In this document: piece after piece, positions 1-8,646 of the stretch
Position numbering within the stretch: the stretch's first letter is position 1
Layout of the letters: each line of letters begins with the position of its first letter
Source of the DNA: Pedobacter foliorum
GTDB lineage: Bacteria > Bacteroidota > Bacteroidia > Sphingobacteriales > Sphingobacteriaceae
Assembly (NCBI RefSeq): GCF_013266735.1
Contig: NZ_JABSNU010000023.1
Location: forward strand, 1 to 52,159
Length of the DNA stretch: 52,159 nt
Direction of reading: 5' to 3'
The notes under the pieces: model-generated
What the model saw: only the letters and a program-made list of their open reading frames with translations
Database searches by the model: none
Told to the model about the DNA's origin: nothing
Made by a program: the position numbers and the translations under genes

Positions 1-166
1 CTTCTCGATTCGCCTCGCGGGTCATCTTTATATATCTTTAATGTTCTGGTTTGTGTTTCAGCCAAGTCTTATTGCTCTTCGCTTTCTGTTTAACCTTTTC
101 ATTATTTCAATCTTTTTTATTTCGTTACTAAACTCCGTTTGGTAACCCCCGTTTTGTTTGGGACTG

Positions 167-196
167 CAAAGGTAGAAATCTTTTTCTATTTGTCAA
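167..196 (-). promoter_or_regulatory. strong Bacteroidota promoter, proximal of a tandem pair
   Basis: Read on the minus strand, TTG (196-194) is followed by exactly 19 bp and then TACCTTTG (174-167). This matches the primary sigma-factor consensus of Bacteroidota (TTG-N19-TAnnTTTG). Transcription would start near 160 and leave the window leftward. No protein starts in the remaining 160 bases, so the product is probably an RNA with a long leader. An rRNA operon is the natural guess, but no rRNA sequence is inside the window. Confidence 0.75.
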
Positions 197-336
197 GACT
201 TTTATTTTCTTTTTTTCTTTTTGTTTTTCTGAACTTTCATTCTGATAAACTCAAAGAGACAAACCTCCTTTACAACCTTTCAAATACTCAATTTCACTAA
301 TCCTTTTCTCTGTTTCTCTTCCTCCGAAGCGGGATG

Positions 337-366
337 CAAAAGTAGGAAAATTCCACCAACCTCCAA
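337..366 (-). promoter_or_regulatory. strong Bacteroidota promoter, distal of a tandem pair
   Basis: On the minus strand, TTG (366-364), a 19-bp spacer and TACTTTTG (344-337) form a second full match to the phylum consensus. It lies 170 bp upstream of the first promoter and points the same way. Tandem strong promoters are typical of stable-RNA operons. Confidence 0.7.
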
Positions 367-871
367 ACCCTTTCCCATTATTATTTCATGAAATCTCCTA
401 ACTCATTAAAAGCTAGGCAGAAAATTAAATGGCAGCTATGAAAAGGCTTCATTCCAACACCAATAACAACACAACCTCCAGTCGAAAGCTTACCTCTATA
501 TATATGAACAACGCTATATTGAGGTCCTGAATTAAACCAAAAATAACAAACCATTAGATTCCTAATGAAATGCTTTCTAACTAATCCCATTCTTAGGTCA
601 TATAAAGTGCATAATGTCACTCATTGCGTCGATATCCGTCGTAAGCCGCATAGAATGTAGAAGTGTATTGATATTTCGCTATATTTAATTCATGAAATCA
701 AAAAAACCGATTGATATTAAAATACGATGAGCTGAACAACATTGTTCAAAAGTTTTAATCAAGACGGTATTGCCATTTAACTGGATTGTTTTTGGTTTGG
801 TTTCGGATTTATAAAAAATCGGAATTTGGACCTATAATATAGTCGCTCCTGACACCACCTTAAAACGCACC

Positions 872-915
872 TTGTTCGGACCTCGTTCGACCAGCGGCGA
901 ACGAGGTCCGAACAA
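872..915. repeat. perfect 18-bp inverted repeat with 8-nt loop
   Basis: The arm at 872-889 is exactly complementary to 898-915, and the loop is 890-897. The arms contain GGACCTCG, an 8-mer also found at the inner end of the palindromic repeat at 27185-27268, so this may be a divergent member of that dispersed family. No T-run follows, so it is not a classical terminator. Confidence 0.8.
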
Positions 916-951
916 AAGCGGTAGAAGAAGCGAAGGAGTTGAAGAACCAAA

Positions 952-987
952 AAAAAGTGATAATGAAAATTATCATTACCACTTTTT
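952..987. terminator. hairpin with A/T-run arms, possible bidirectional terminator
   Basis: The arms 952-966 and 973-987 pair over 15 bp with one mismatch around a 6-nt loop. The outer ends are runs of A on the left and T on the right, as in bidirectional intrinsic terminators. No gene lies immediately on either side. Confidence 0.45.
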
Positions 988-1086
988 GTACTTTTTTAGT
1001 ACCAGGCTATCAGGATGACAATCGAATATAAATAGTATATATATATAGTGTACCCAACCAAGAACCACATAAATATATAAACAAGA

Positions 1087-1125
1087 AAACGGAGACTCGC
1101 TTCTTTCGATTTGAGTTCTCCGTTT
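1087..1125. other. hairpin of unknown role
   Basis: AAACGGAGA (1087-1095) pairs with TCTCCGTTT (1117-1125). An inner CTC/GAG extension (1096-1098 with 1113-1115) is separated by a single bulged base. It could be a terminator or part of a decayed repeat. Only the pairing is certain. Confidence 0.4.
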
Positions 1126-1221
1126 CCACCTTTTTACCGCCATAGCTATAAAAAGGCATCAATTCTTCTTTTACTTTACCATTTCGTAGTATTCTTAGTT
1201 TTCACAAACTTTGAACCCCGT

Positions 1222-1480
1222 CTAAGTTATCTCTTTGTGAATCATCCCGTAGGCTTCTTCAGCTGAAATACGTCTGTCTTGATGCAGCCTACATACCTTT
1301 GCGCTGGGCTCCGGTAATCTTAAATCTCGTGTTCTCTGTCTCCTTTGAACTTCGAGTTTTTCTTTACTGATCTTCGAAATTTCCAGAATCTTTTTGCCCT
1401 TGAGCTAAGTTTTCTTTTTGGAATTTCTTCAGACTGTCAAAGTACTTCGCAATCGATAGATCTAATTTACATACTTAAAT
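1222..1480 (-). pseudogene. possible decayed coding remnant
   Basis: On the minus strand the frame from 1404 down to a TAG at 1222-1224 is open for about 60 codons without a start. It ends with the protein-like string RRISAEEAYGMIHKEIT. A second frame just upstream (about 1480-1400) reads AKYFDSLKKFQKENLAQG before it is lost. The two frames overlap as if joined by a frameshift. No family was recognised and there is no start codon, so this may equally be chance. Confidence 0.2.
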
Positions 1481-1509
1481 CATTGAAAACAAGGAAAATG
1501 TGATATTTT

Positions 1510-1573
1510 TTATTAACAAGCAACCAACACCTCACTAACAACTTATCAACAGCTAAAACACACCTTATCAACA
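1510..1573. other. cluster of DnaA-box-like 9-mers
   Basis: TTATCAACA occurs at 1543-1551 and again at 1565-1573, 22 bp apart (about two helical turns). The weaker TTATTAACA is at 1510-1518. The 9-mer differs from the DnaA box TTATCCACA at one position. The surrounding sequence is AT-rich and free of genes. This may be a DnaA-binding or replication-related site, or coincidence in AT-rich DNA. Confidence 0.3.
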
Positions 1574-1734
1574 GGTTTTTAACATAATTACCAACAAACG
1601 CCAAAACAAAACACATCTGTAATTCAGTATTTTACAAAAAAGAAAAACAATTAATGTGAACATCATCATTTTAAGTTACCTACTCCTTTTCAAATCAATT
1701 TGGAATCGTGATATTTATTAAATAAAATTAAAGC

Positions 1735-3375
1735 ATGAACATGTTACGCCCCCTCCCTATTGTATCTTTTTTGTTTTTGGGCTTACTATACTTAAGTAGC
1801 TGCAACCAATCAGAAAAAAAGGCTCCCAAAATCACAAAGGACTCACTAAAAAGACGTTCCATAAAAGAGTGGAATAAAACAATCCCCGGAAACTTCAATT
1901 CCGAACAGGAACTTTTCTTTGATACACTCCAAATAGAATCATTCATTACAGCGCATCCGCAACTAGAAGAATACGCTCCCTCTATCCGTAAATTTTACAA
2001 CAGCAGGCATTTTGCCTTTGCATGGTACAATAAAAATGGGTTAATAGAACAAGCAGGCAACCTTACCGATAGGGTTAAAAACCTAAAAGATGAAGGAATA
2101 AATAAAGATGTGCCTTATCGTGCCTCACTGGATTCGATGATTTACGCCAAACAAACCAAAAAACCAGACATTAATCTGGAACTGATGCTTACTGCCCAGT
2201 ATTTTGTTTTCGCTAAATTGGCATGGGAAGGTATGGATGCTTCTATTAGTAAATCTGCCGAATGGTTTCTTCCACGCAAAAAAATTGCATACGATGCATA
2301 CTTAGATAGCATGATTAAAGCTCCTGCTAAATTCGCAGGCACAACGGTTGCTCCTGTTTACAGGCAGTATGATCTCCTGAAAAACTTCCTGATTAAATAC
2401 AGAGACCTCGAACAAAAAGATAGCTGGCAACCTATTGTGGCCGATAAAAAATCATATAAGCCGGGTGATTCTTCTGAAGTAATTGCAAAAATCAAAACTC
2501 GACTGTTTAAACTGGAGGATTTTAAAGGAGACACCACCAATACGCACTATGATGATGAGCTTCTAGCAGCTGTGAAACAATTTCAAGAAAGAAATGGAAT
2601 GGGCGCAGATGGTTCTATTGGACCAGGCACATTAACAGAGCTAAATACCTCATTAAAAAAGCGAATCAGGCAAATCTTGGTAAATATGGAGCGTAGCAGA
2701 TGGTTGCCGGTAAAAGTAGATTCAAGCTATCTTGCGGTAAATATTCCAGAATTTAAACTACATGTTTACCATTCAGACAGTTTGTTATGGAGCGGAAATG
2801 TTGTGGTAGGCCAATCTCTCCATAAAACAGTCATCTTTTCGGGCGACATGAAATATGTAGTATTTAGCCCTTACTGGAATGTCCCAACAAGCATAGTCCG
2901 CAATGAAATTTTACCTGCCATGCGTCGCAATAAAAACTACATTAGCACGCATCAAATGGAAATAACGGGCTATAGTGGTGGTTTGCCGGTAGTACGACAA
3001 AAACCAGGGCCTAAAAACTCTTTAGGGCTTGTAAAGTTTTTATTCCCTAATAGTTACGATATTTACCTCCATGATACTCCTGCTAAATCACTATTTGGAG
3101 AATCCTCAAGAGCATTTAGCCACGGATGTATAAGGGTAGAAAACCCTACAAAACTTGCAGAATTTCTGCTTAAGGATAACAAAGGTTGGGACGCCACTAA
3201 AATAAAAACAGCTATGAACTCGGGTAAAGAGCAATATGTTACCCTTAAAAAGAAAGTTCCTGTTTATATAGCTTATTTCACGGCTTTTACAGACCGTAAT
3301 AACCACCTAAATTTCCGAAAAGATATTTATAGCAGAGATGAGCCATTGGCCAATATGCTGCTTAAAGAAGAATAA
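1735..3375 (+). CDS. L,D-transpeptidase, YcbB-type lipoprotein
   Basis: This is a murein L,D-transpeptidase that would make 3-3 cross-links or attach partners to peptidoglycan in the periplasm. The 546-residue product starts with a lipoprotein signal (Cys in LSSC near residue 23). A scaffold-like N-terminal half follows, then a peptidoglycan-binding domain at about residues 249-305 (AVKQFQERNG, GSIGPGTL). The C-terminal YkuD domain has the full catalytic signature SHGCIRV with H463 and C465, plus the upstream H446 (YLHDTP). Length and order fit the YcbB/LdtD class. The start is ATG 1735 after an A-rich leader; a second ATG two codons later is possible. It stands alone, and a terminator follows at 3455. 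Confidence 0.92.
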   Translation: MNMLRPLPIVSFLFLGLLYLSSCNQSEKKAPKITKDSLKRRSIKEWNKTIPGNFNSEQELFFDTLQIESFITAHPQLEEYAPSIRKFYNSRHFAFAWYNKNGLIEQAGNLTDRVKNLKDEGINKDVPYRASLDSMIYAKQTKKPDINLELMLTAQYFVFAKLAWEGMDASISKSAEWFLPRKKIAYDAYLDSMIKAPAKFAGTTVAPVYRQYDLLKNFLIKYRDLEQKDSWQPIVADKKSYKPGDSSEVIAKIKTRLFKLEDFKGDTTNTHYDDELLAAVKQFQERNGMGADGSIGPGTLTELNTSLKKRIRQILVNMERSRWLPVKVDSSYLAVNIPEFKLHVYHSDSLLWSGNVVVGQSLHKTVIFSGDMKYVVFSPYWNVPTSIVRNEILPAMRRNKNYISTHQMEITGYSGGLPVVRQKPGPKNSLGLVKFLFPNSYDIYLHDTPAKSLFGESSRAFSHGCIRVENPTKLAEFLLKDNKGWDATKIKTAMNSGKEQYVTLKKKVPVYIAYFTAFTDRNNHLNFRKDIYSRDEPLANMLLKEE

Positions 3376-3454
3376 TTATAATTTTTCTTAATCCTGCTGT
3401 AGCGATTTCCCAACGAGCCTCGTTTAGGTGTTGAGAGCGTTAATTTAGATTCGG

Positions 3455-3486
3455 GGTCGGCTCAGGTGAGCCGGCCTTGTTTTTTT
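3455..3486 (+). terminator. intrinsic terminator after the L,D-transpeptidase
   Basis: A 9-bp GC-rich stem (3455-3463 with 3468-3476, including one G-U pair) closes a 4-nt loop. It is followed by TTGTTTTTTT. It lies 80 bp after the L,D-transpeptidase stop and just before the DUF4397 gene. Confidence 0.85.
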
Positions 3487-3529
3487 ACTTAATTACGAAC
3501 TCTCAATTACTAACCCTAAACCAAAACTT

Positions 3530-4252
3530 ATGGCGACTAAATCCTTTACTAAAAGCTCTTACTCAAACTCCTTTGTAATTTGCATTATTGCTATTGCTAT
3601 ACTGCTTTTAACTTTACTGATGCAGTCCTGCAAAAACAATGATCCGGCTCCAGAGACTCGTTTAACTCTACTGACCGTTACTAACACTTCACCAACATTA
3701 GCTACTTATAATTTCTATTTAAATAATACTAAAATACATAATGGAGCCCTTCCATTTGGAGGCGCTATACCTTATATACGCTTAAATCCAGGAATATTTG
3801 CAGCTAAACTTACTACCGAAAGCAGTTCTGAAAGCTTACTTTCAGAAAGTTTAACGCTTGAAAATGGCAATGCCTACTCCTTGTTTGTTATTGGAAAAGG
3901 TACGGCGCTTGATTACCTTCTTATCACTGATGAGATTAAAACTCCCGGAGATGATAAAGCACGTGTAAGGTTTATCAATTTATCACCAGATGCCCCGGCG
4001 CTTAATATTGCAACCAAAGATGGTGTTGCTATAGCTACCGACAAAGCTTTTAAAGCTGTAAGTGAATTTATTGAAATCCCTGCCAAGGTTTATACTTTCG
4101 AAATTAAAGATAAAGCTACAGGTGCTCTTAAAACAGAAATTAAAGATTTCGACATTAAGAAAGGTAAAATTTATACCATTATCTCAAGGGGTATGCTTAC
4201 TCCAACCGGAACAGAACATCCTTTTAGCGGACAAATTACCGTAGTACAATAA
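3530..4252 (+). CDS. DUF4397 domain lipoprotein
   Basis: A 240-residue secreted lipoprotein. A long N-terminal hydrophobic segment ends in LLMQSC, giving a lipobox Cys near residue 34. The rest contains the DUF4397 signature, with VRFINLSPDAPALNI and a following beta-rich stretch ending in a KGKIYTIISRG strand. DUF4397 proteins are surface or periplasmic proteins of unknown function, common in Bacteroidota. The gene converges on rpiB, with four bases between the two stops. The terminator at 3455 separates it from the L,D-transpeptidase, so it is probably transcribed alone. No role can be assigned. Confidence 0.8.
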   Translation: MATKSFTKSSYSNSFVICIIAIAILLLTLLMQSCKNNDPAPETRLTLLTVTNTSPTLATYNFYLNNTKIHNGALPFGGAIPYIRLNPGIFAAKLTTESSSESLLSESLTLENGNAYSLFVIGKGTALDYLLITDEIKTPGDDKARVRFINLSPDAPALNIATKDGVAIATDKAFKAVSEFIEIPAKVYTFEIKDKATGALKTEIKDFDIKKGKIYTIISRGMLTPTGTEHPFSGQITVVQ

Positions 4253-4256
4253 CACC

Positions 4257-4706
4257 CTACATCTCCTCCCTCTCAATGGCGGCTATTTTTTCTAATCGTT
4301 TAACATGTCGTTCCTCGTTAGAAAAAGTAGCCTTGAGAAATGCCCTCACGATATCTTTGGCCAATTCGATGCCTATAACACGCTCACCGATACATAAAAC
4401 ATTTACATCGTCGTGCTCTACAGATTGATGCGCTGAATAGGTATCATGACAAACACCTGCCCTAATACCCTTAAATTTATTTGCAGCAATACTAACTCCC
4501 ACTGAGCTGCCGCACACCAAAATCCCCCTATCACCTTCGTTATTAAGCAATGCACGAGCTACATGTGTAGCATGATCAGGATAGTCGCTTGGTGCGTGAG
4601 TATGCGTTCCTTTATCAATTACCTCATACCCTTCATCATGCAACATTTTTATCAATATCGTTTTATAAGTAAAACCCGCATGATCTGATCCAATTACTAC
4701 TTTCAT
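4257..4706 (-). CDS. rpiB: ribose-5-phosphate isomerase B
   Basis: This enzyme interconverts ribose 5-phosphate and ribulose 5-phosphate in the cytoplasm (pentose phosphate pathway). The 149-residue length is normal for the RpiB/LacAB family. Visible signatures are SDHAG (7-11), the GILVCGSSVGVSIAANK loop with the proposed catalytic C65, and H98 in EHDD, corresponding to C66 and H99 of the E. coli enzyme. It lies 28 bp downstream of the cytochrome/dehydrogenase lipoprotein gene and 2.3 kb from pepD, all on the same strand with short gaps, so it is probably the last gene of a three-gene operon. The functional link between the three is not obvious. Confidence 0.95.
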   Translation of the reverse strand: MKVVIGSDHAGFTYKTILIKMLHDEGYEVIDKGTHTHAPSDYPDHATHVARALLNNEGDRGILVCGSSVGVSIAANKFKGIRAGVCHDTYSAHQSVEHDDVNVLCIGERVIGIELAKDIVRAFLKATFSNEERHVKRLEKIAAIEREEM

Positions 4707-4734
4707 AACTTAATGTGTTTTATAAATTCAGGTT

Positions 4735-7029
4735 TTATTTCTTTGATTCTAATTCTTCTACAGTAAAGGCTTTTTGTCTGCTTTTAAATTTCTGACGAAC
4801 ACCTACTACATCTTTAACATCTACTTTCCCTGCATTGTTTTGCCACGAGCTTCTAATAAAGCTTAATAATTGCGCAATATCTTCGTCAGAAATCTCTTCG
4901 CTATGGCCTATTCCAGGCATATCGCCTGCAATTTCCGGCGCCTTATAAACATGACCATTAACATTTACCGGCCCTGTTAATCCAAACAAAACAATTGACA
5001 ACAAGGTGTTTTTGTCGCCATTTACCCATTGCGACTTATTTAAAGGAGGTGCTAAAGATGCTATCCCATTTCCATCGGCCGAGTGACAGGTCTGACAGGT
5101 TGATAAGAATAGTGCCGATCCTTTAGGATATTGCTTAGCAAGCACCTTTGGGTCGCGATTCTTTTGAGCGTTATTAAAAGCTGTAATTACACTTTGCAAT
5201 TGCTTGTTTATTCTCAGGTTTGTATCTGGCTCAAACTTAGCTATGGTTTCTTTAAAGCTTTCCTCGCGATAGGCTAAATTGCTAATCACAGCGTCAGATA
5301 CAAAATTACTATTAGGGTATTTTTTAACCAGATTTACCAATAGCTCATCAGCAGAGGTTTCATTAAATGGCTTAATATACCTGGCCAAAAATGCTACATA
5401 AGGAGCTGCAAGCTCATCGTTATTTGCAACAATTTCATTTAACGCTTTGATGTAATACCTGTAGGAGCTCTGATTAATTACAGATGGAAGCACTGCTAAT
5501 GTTTGCATACGTATTGGCCAATCGGTGTTTTTCAACAGCGCCAATACTTCGTTAGTTTCTAAAGCATTAAGCCCTTCTAGCGTCCACAAAGCATGAATTA
5601 CCAGCAATGGATTGCTTGTTTGCTTTATAATAGATTTTAAAAGAGGAATTGCCTGTTTGTATTTCCCATCTATCAGCGTTTGCTGAGCCATATCTCTTAT
5701 AAATCCATTTGAACTTCCCAAAAGCTCAACCAGCTTATTGGGATCATTAGGAATATTTGTAAAAACTGTTTTTTTACCTTTAGGAACTACCTTATAAATT
5801 CTACCACAGTTTAAAGGTTGCGTTAGGCTTCTGGCCTTAATTTGCCCAGATAGATAAGGTGTTACATAAGTTTTATGCTGTATTATACCTCGGTACATAT
5901 CAATAACATATAAAGCGCCATCAGGGCCATTATATAAACTAACCGGCCTGAACCTTTCGTCTACACTAGCCAAAAACTCCTTGCCTTTATATGCTTGTTC
6001 TCCTTTTACCACGTATCCGTTTTCGGTTAAAACATCTCTTTTAATTAAATTTGCTGATGGCTCAGCTACAAATGCATTAAAATCAAAAGCGCTACCAAAC
6101 AAGTCTCCTCGGTATATTAGAGGGCTACATGCAGCCGTAAAGTTCACTAATCTTAAACTATCATCTAAAATACCAGCCGAATAGCCTCTGTTTACACCTG
6201 GAGTAGGCCTAATTGGGTACACTCTATTATTTGGCACTGTTCTTTCCGAAAAGCCATCTACTCCCCTTTGGTTTTTATTGGCAGAGCCGAAACCAGGAGT
6301 AAAGTAATCACTTATTACATTTGATGAATTATCATTATAGTATAACCGTCCGTAATTATCCTGACTAACACCCCATTGTCCTCTAAAATGCGTGTTTTCA
6401 ATTAACCACTTGTCACCTTGCTTTCTGTATCTTTTGCTTGATTTTGCGTTATAAATCCAATTATCCAATGCTCTTAACAACCCATTTGGCTGATGCTCTA
6501 CATTACCTTCACCTGCATATTTATCATCTACAAGTGTTCTTTTTACTGGCTTATCGTTTTTAAGCTCATAGTACCATAAGTTTGGTGGTTCTGCAACCAG
6601 AATACCATCTTCAATTAAGCAGATAGCTCTAGGTAATACCAATGAATCAATCACCAACTTACGCTCATCAGCAACACCATCCTTATTTTTGTCTTCCAGA
6701 ATAATGATTTTCCCGGTAGGCTTATCCTCACCGGTACCAAGCGTATCAGGCATATATCCATTCATTTCTACCACCCACATACGGCCTTTGTTATCAAATG
6801 ACATCGCAACCGGTGTTGTTACCATCGGCTCGGCTGCTATCAGTTTCACTTCAAATCCATCCTCGACCACCATTTTACTAATGGCCTCATCGGCAGGAAC
6901 CACAGATGCCAGGTTAAAATCTATAGGCTTATTCTGTACAGATGTGTTAGTAGTAGCTTTCTTGTAACTCTGACATTGATATAAAGAAAAAACAATAAGT
7001 GCTAAGAATATATATATGTAAACTTTCAT
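4735..7029 (-). CDS. PVC-type dehydrogenase / cytochrome c lipoprotein
   Basis: A 764-residue exported protein with three parts. The lipoprotein signal ends at LYQC (Cys about residue 19). A large N-terminal beta-propeller region resembles membrane-bound PVC-type dehydrogenases (GFEVKLIAAEPMVTTPVAM, LYVIDMYRGIIQHKTY). A helical HEAT-like middle follows, then a C-terminal cytochrome c domain with one haem motif CQTCH at 645-649 and a likely axial Met in GDMPGIGH. Relatives are annotated as putative sugar or alcohol dehydrogenases that pass electrons to haem; the substrate is unknown. It is probably co-transcribed with pepD (24 bp upstream) and rpiB (28 bp downstream). Confidence 0.85.
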   Translation of the reverse strand: MKVYIYIFLALIVFSLYQCQSYKKATTNTSVQNKPIDFNLASVVPADEAISKMVVEDGFEVKLIAAEPMVTTPVAMSFDNKGRMWVVEMNGYMPDTLGTGEDKPTGKIIILEDKNKDGVADERKLVIDSLVLPRAICLIEDGILVAEPPNLWYYELKNDKPVKRTLVDDKYAGEGNVEHQPNGLLRALDNWIYNAKSSKRYRKQGDKWLIENTHFRGQWGVSQDNYGRLYYNDNSSNVISDYFTPGFGSANKNQRGVDGFSERTVPNNRVYPIRPTPGVNRGYSAGILDDSLRLVNFTAACSPLIYRGDLFGSAFDFNAFVAEPSANLIKRDVLTENGYVVKGEQAYKGKEFLASVDERFRPVSLYNGPDGALYVIDMYRGIIQHKTYVTPYLSGQIKARSLTQPLNCGRIYKVVPKGKKTVFTNIPNDPNKLVELLGSSNGFIRDMAQQTLIDGKYKQAIPLLKSIIKQTSNPLLVIHALWTLEGLNALETNEVLALLKNTDWPIRMQTLAVLPSVINQSSYRYYIKALNEIVANNDELAAPYVAFLARYIKPFNETSADELLVNLVKKYPNSNFVSDAVISNLAYREESFKETIAKFEPDTNLRINKQLQSVITAFNNAQKNRDPKVLAKQYPKGSALFLSTCQTCHSADGNGIASLAPPLNKSQWVNGDKNTLLSIVLFGLTGPVNVNGHVYKAPEIAGDMPGIGHSEEISDEDIAQLLSFIRSSWQNNAGKVDVKDVVGVRQKFKSRQKAFTVEELESKK

Positions 7030-7053
7030 AATAAGGATAAAACGCGCTGATAG

Positions 7054-8520
7054 TTAACTGTTTTTAGAAGGAATTTGTTGAAGTACTTTTAGTAAATAGC
7101 CCCAGAATTTCTGTACTGAAGAGATCTGCACTTTTTCATCAGGAGAGTGTGCGCCGTGAATTGTCGGCCCAAAAGAAATCATATCCATACCCGGAAGATG
7201 AGCGCCCAAAATACCACATTCTAAACCTGCATGGCAGGCATTAACATTAGGTTCCGAATTAAAACTTGTTCTGTACAAATCGGCCATTAGCTCTAATATT
7301 GCCGAATCGGCATTAGGCTTCCAACCAGGATAGTCTCCACTGCGAGAAACATCACAGCCAATAATCTCAAGAGATGCTCCAACTGCGAGCGCAACATCTC
7401 TTTTGGTGCTTTCTACACTGCTGCGTTGTAGCGACTGAGTAACAAATTCTCCATTTCCAATAATAACCCTTGCCAGGTTAGAAGATGCCTCTACAAGGTC
7501 TGCAATATCAGGGCTCATTCTAAAAACCCCATTAGGTAGTGCATAAATTGCGTTAACAATATTGGTAAAGTCAGCCTCCTCCATTACAAAGCCTGGCAGC
7601 TCTGTTTCTGTTGCAGAAATAGTTAATGAAGGCTCAATGGCATGGTATTCTGCTTCAATAATTGAGGCAAATCTTGTTATAAATGCGCTAAACTTTTCTT
7701 TCTGAGTATTTTCTATAGCTATTACCGCTTTTGATTCTCTCGGAATTGCATTTCTTAAACTTCCGCCATCTACAGAACTCAATTGAACACCTATTTCTTT
7801 ATTAGCTTCATAAAGCAATCGGTTCATTAATTTATTTGCATTGGCTCTGCCTTTATGAATATCCATTCCGGAGTGTCCGCCAAGTAAACCCTTTATAGAG
7901 ATTTGGTATGCTATTTTATTGCCCGATAGCTGCTTTTGTTTGTAGCTATAGATCGTGTTTGTATCTATACCTCCGGCACAGCCTATGGTTAGTTCATCAT
8001 CTTCTTCAGTATCCAGATTAAGTAAAATAGTACCAGATAGGTTAGTTGGATCAAGCTCCTTCGCTCCTGTCATCCCGGTCTCTTCATCAATTGTAAACAA
8101 AGCTTCTATTGCCGGATGAGCAATTTCTGACGAAGCAAGAACACTCATAATAGTAGCTACACCAATGCCGTTATCGGCGCCCAAAGTAGTTCCTTTTGCT
8201 TTTACCCAATCGCCATCTACATACATTTCTATGCCTTGGGTATCGAAATTAAAAACAGTATCACCATTCTTTTGATGAACCATATCCAGATGCGATTGAA
8301 GTATTATGGTTTGCTTATTTTCCATACCTGCTGTTGCTGGCTTTTTAATAACCACATTACCGATATGATCTTCTACAGTTTCCAATCCAAGTCCTTTACC
8401 GAAATCGACCATAAACTGTATTACCCTTTGCTCTTTTTTCGAGGCACGAGGTATTGCATTTAAACTGATAAAATTATTCCAAAGCGCTGCTGGCTCTAAA
8501 TTTTCGACTTTCATTCCCAT
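7054..8520 (-). CDS. pepD: aminoacyl-histidine dipeptidase (cytosol non-specific dipeptidase)
   Basis: A 488-residue M20-family metallopeptidase that hydrolyses dipeptides such as Xaa-His in the cytoplasm. The di-zinc signatures are all present in order: SHLDMV, GADNGIG with the bridging Asp, the catalytic DEETGMTGA, and CHAGLECG; the lid domain contains GGHSGMDIHKGRANANK. The length matches PepD. Two in-frame ATGs lie two codons apart (8520 and 8514) and the second may be the true start. It is transcribed divergently from the thioredoxin-like gene at 8647 and heads the pepD / PVC-dehydrogenase / rpiB run. An inverted repeat lies in the divergent promoter region (8568-8628). Confidence 0.95.
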   Translation of the reverse strand: MGMKVENLEPAALWNNFISLNAIPRASKKEQRVIQFMVDFGKGLGLETVEDHIGNVVIKKPATAGMENKQTIILQSHLDMVHQKNGDTVFNFDTQGIEMYVDGDWVKAKGTTLGADNGIGVATIMSVLASSEIAHPAIEALFTIDEETGMTGAKELDPTNLSGTILLNLDTEEDDELTIGCAGGIDTNTIYSYKQKQLSGNKIAYQISIKGLLGGHSGMDIHKGRANANKLMNRLLYEANKEIGVQLSSVDGGSLRNAIPRESKAVIAIENTQKEKFSAFITRFASIIEAEYHAIEPSLTISATETELPGFVMEEADFTNIVNAIYALPNGVFRMSPDIADLVEASSNLARVIIGNGEFVTQSLQRSSVESTKRDVALAVGASLEIIGCDVSRSGDYPGWKPNADSAILELMADLYRTSFNSEPNVNACHAGLECGILGAHLPGMDMISFGPTIHGAHSPDEKVQISSVQKFWGYLLKVLQQIPSKNS

Positions 8521-8567
8521 CTCATTTGTATATAAACAAACTTAGAGAAAAGTTTTTACATACAAAT

Positions 8568-8628
8568 AGCGCTAATCTTTTATCATCTTATTGTTGCACA
8601 ACATCTGTATTAGTATGATATTAGCGCT
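8568..8628. promoter_or_regulatory. 9-bp inverted repeat in a divergent promoter region
   Basis: AGCGCTAAT (8568-8576) and its exact complement ATTAGCGCT (8620-8628) lie 43 bp apart between the starts of pepD (minus) and the thioredoxin-like gene (plus). Their position suggests a paired operator site. They could also be chance. Confidence 0.3.
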
Positions 8629-8646
8629 TTCTATTAATAACACCAT

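Larger units (their letters stand above)
1..1734. other. long intergenic region, no convincing gene
   Basis: This 1.7 kb stretch has no open frame that looks like a protein. Short open frames (for example on the minus strand at 381-620) have no recognisable family and lack a plausible start context. It does hold two strong minus-strand promoters near the left edge, a perfect 18-bp palindrome (872-915), two further hairpins (952-987 and 1087-1125), a possible decayed coding remnant (about 1222-1480) and a cluster of DnaA-box-like 9-mers (1510-1573). Each is listed separately. The rest is AT-rich sequence in which nothing was recognised. Confidence 0.7.

Noticed and set aside
381..620. Minus-strand open frame of 79 codons
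   Set aside because: No recognisable family, irregular composition and no sensible start context. It lies upstream of the tandem promoters, where non-coding DNA is expected.
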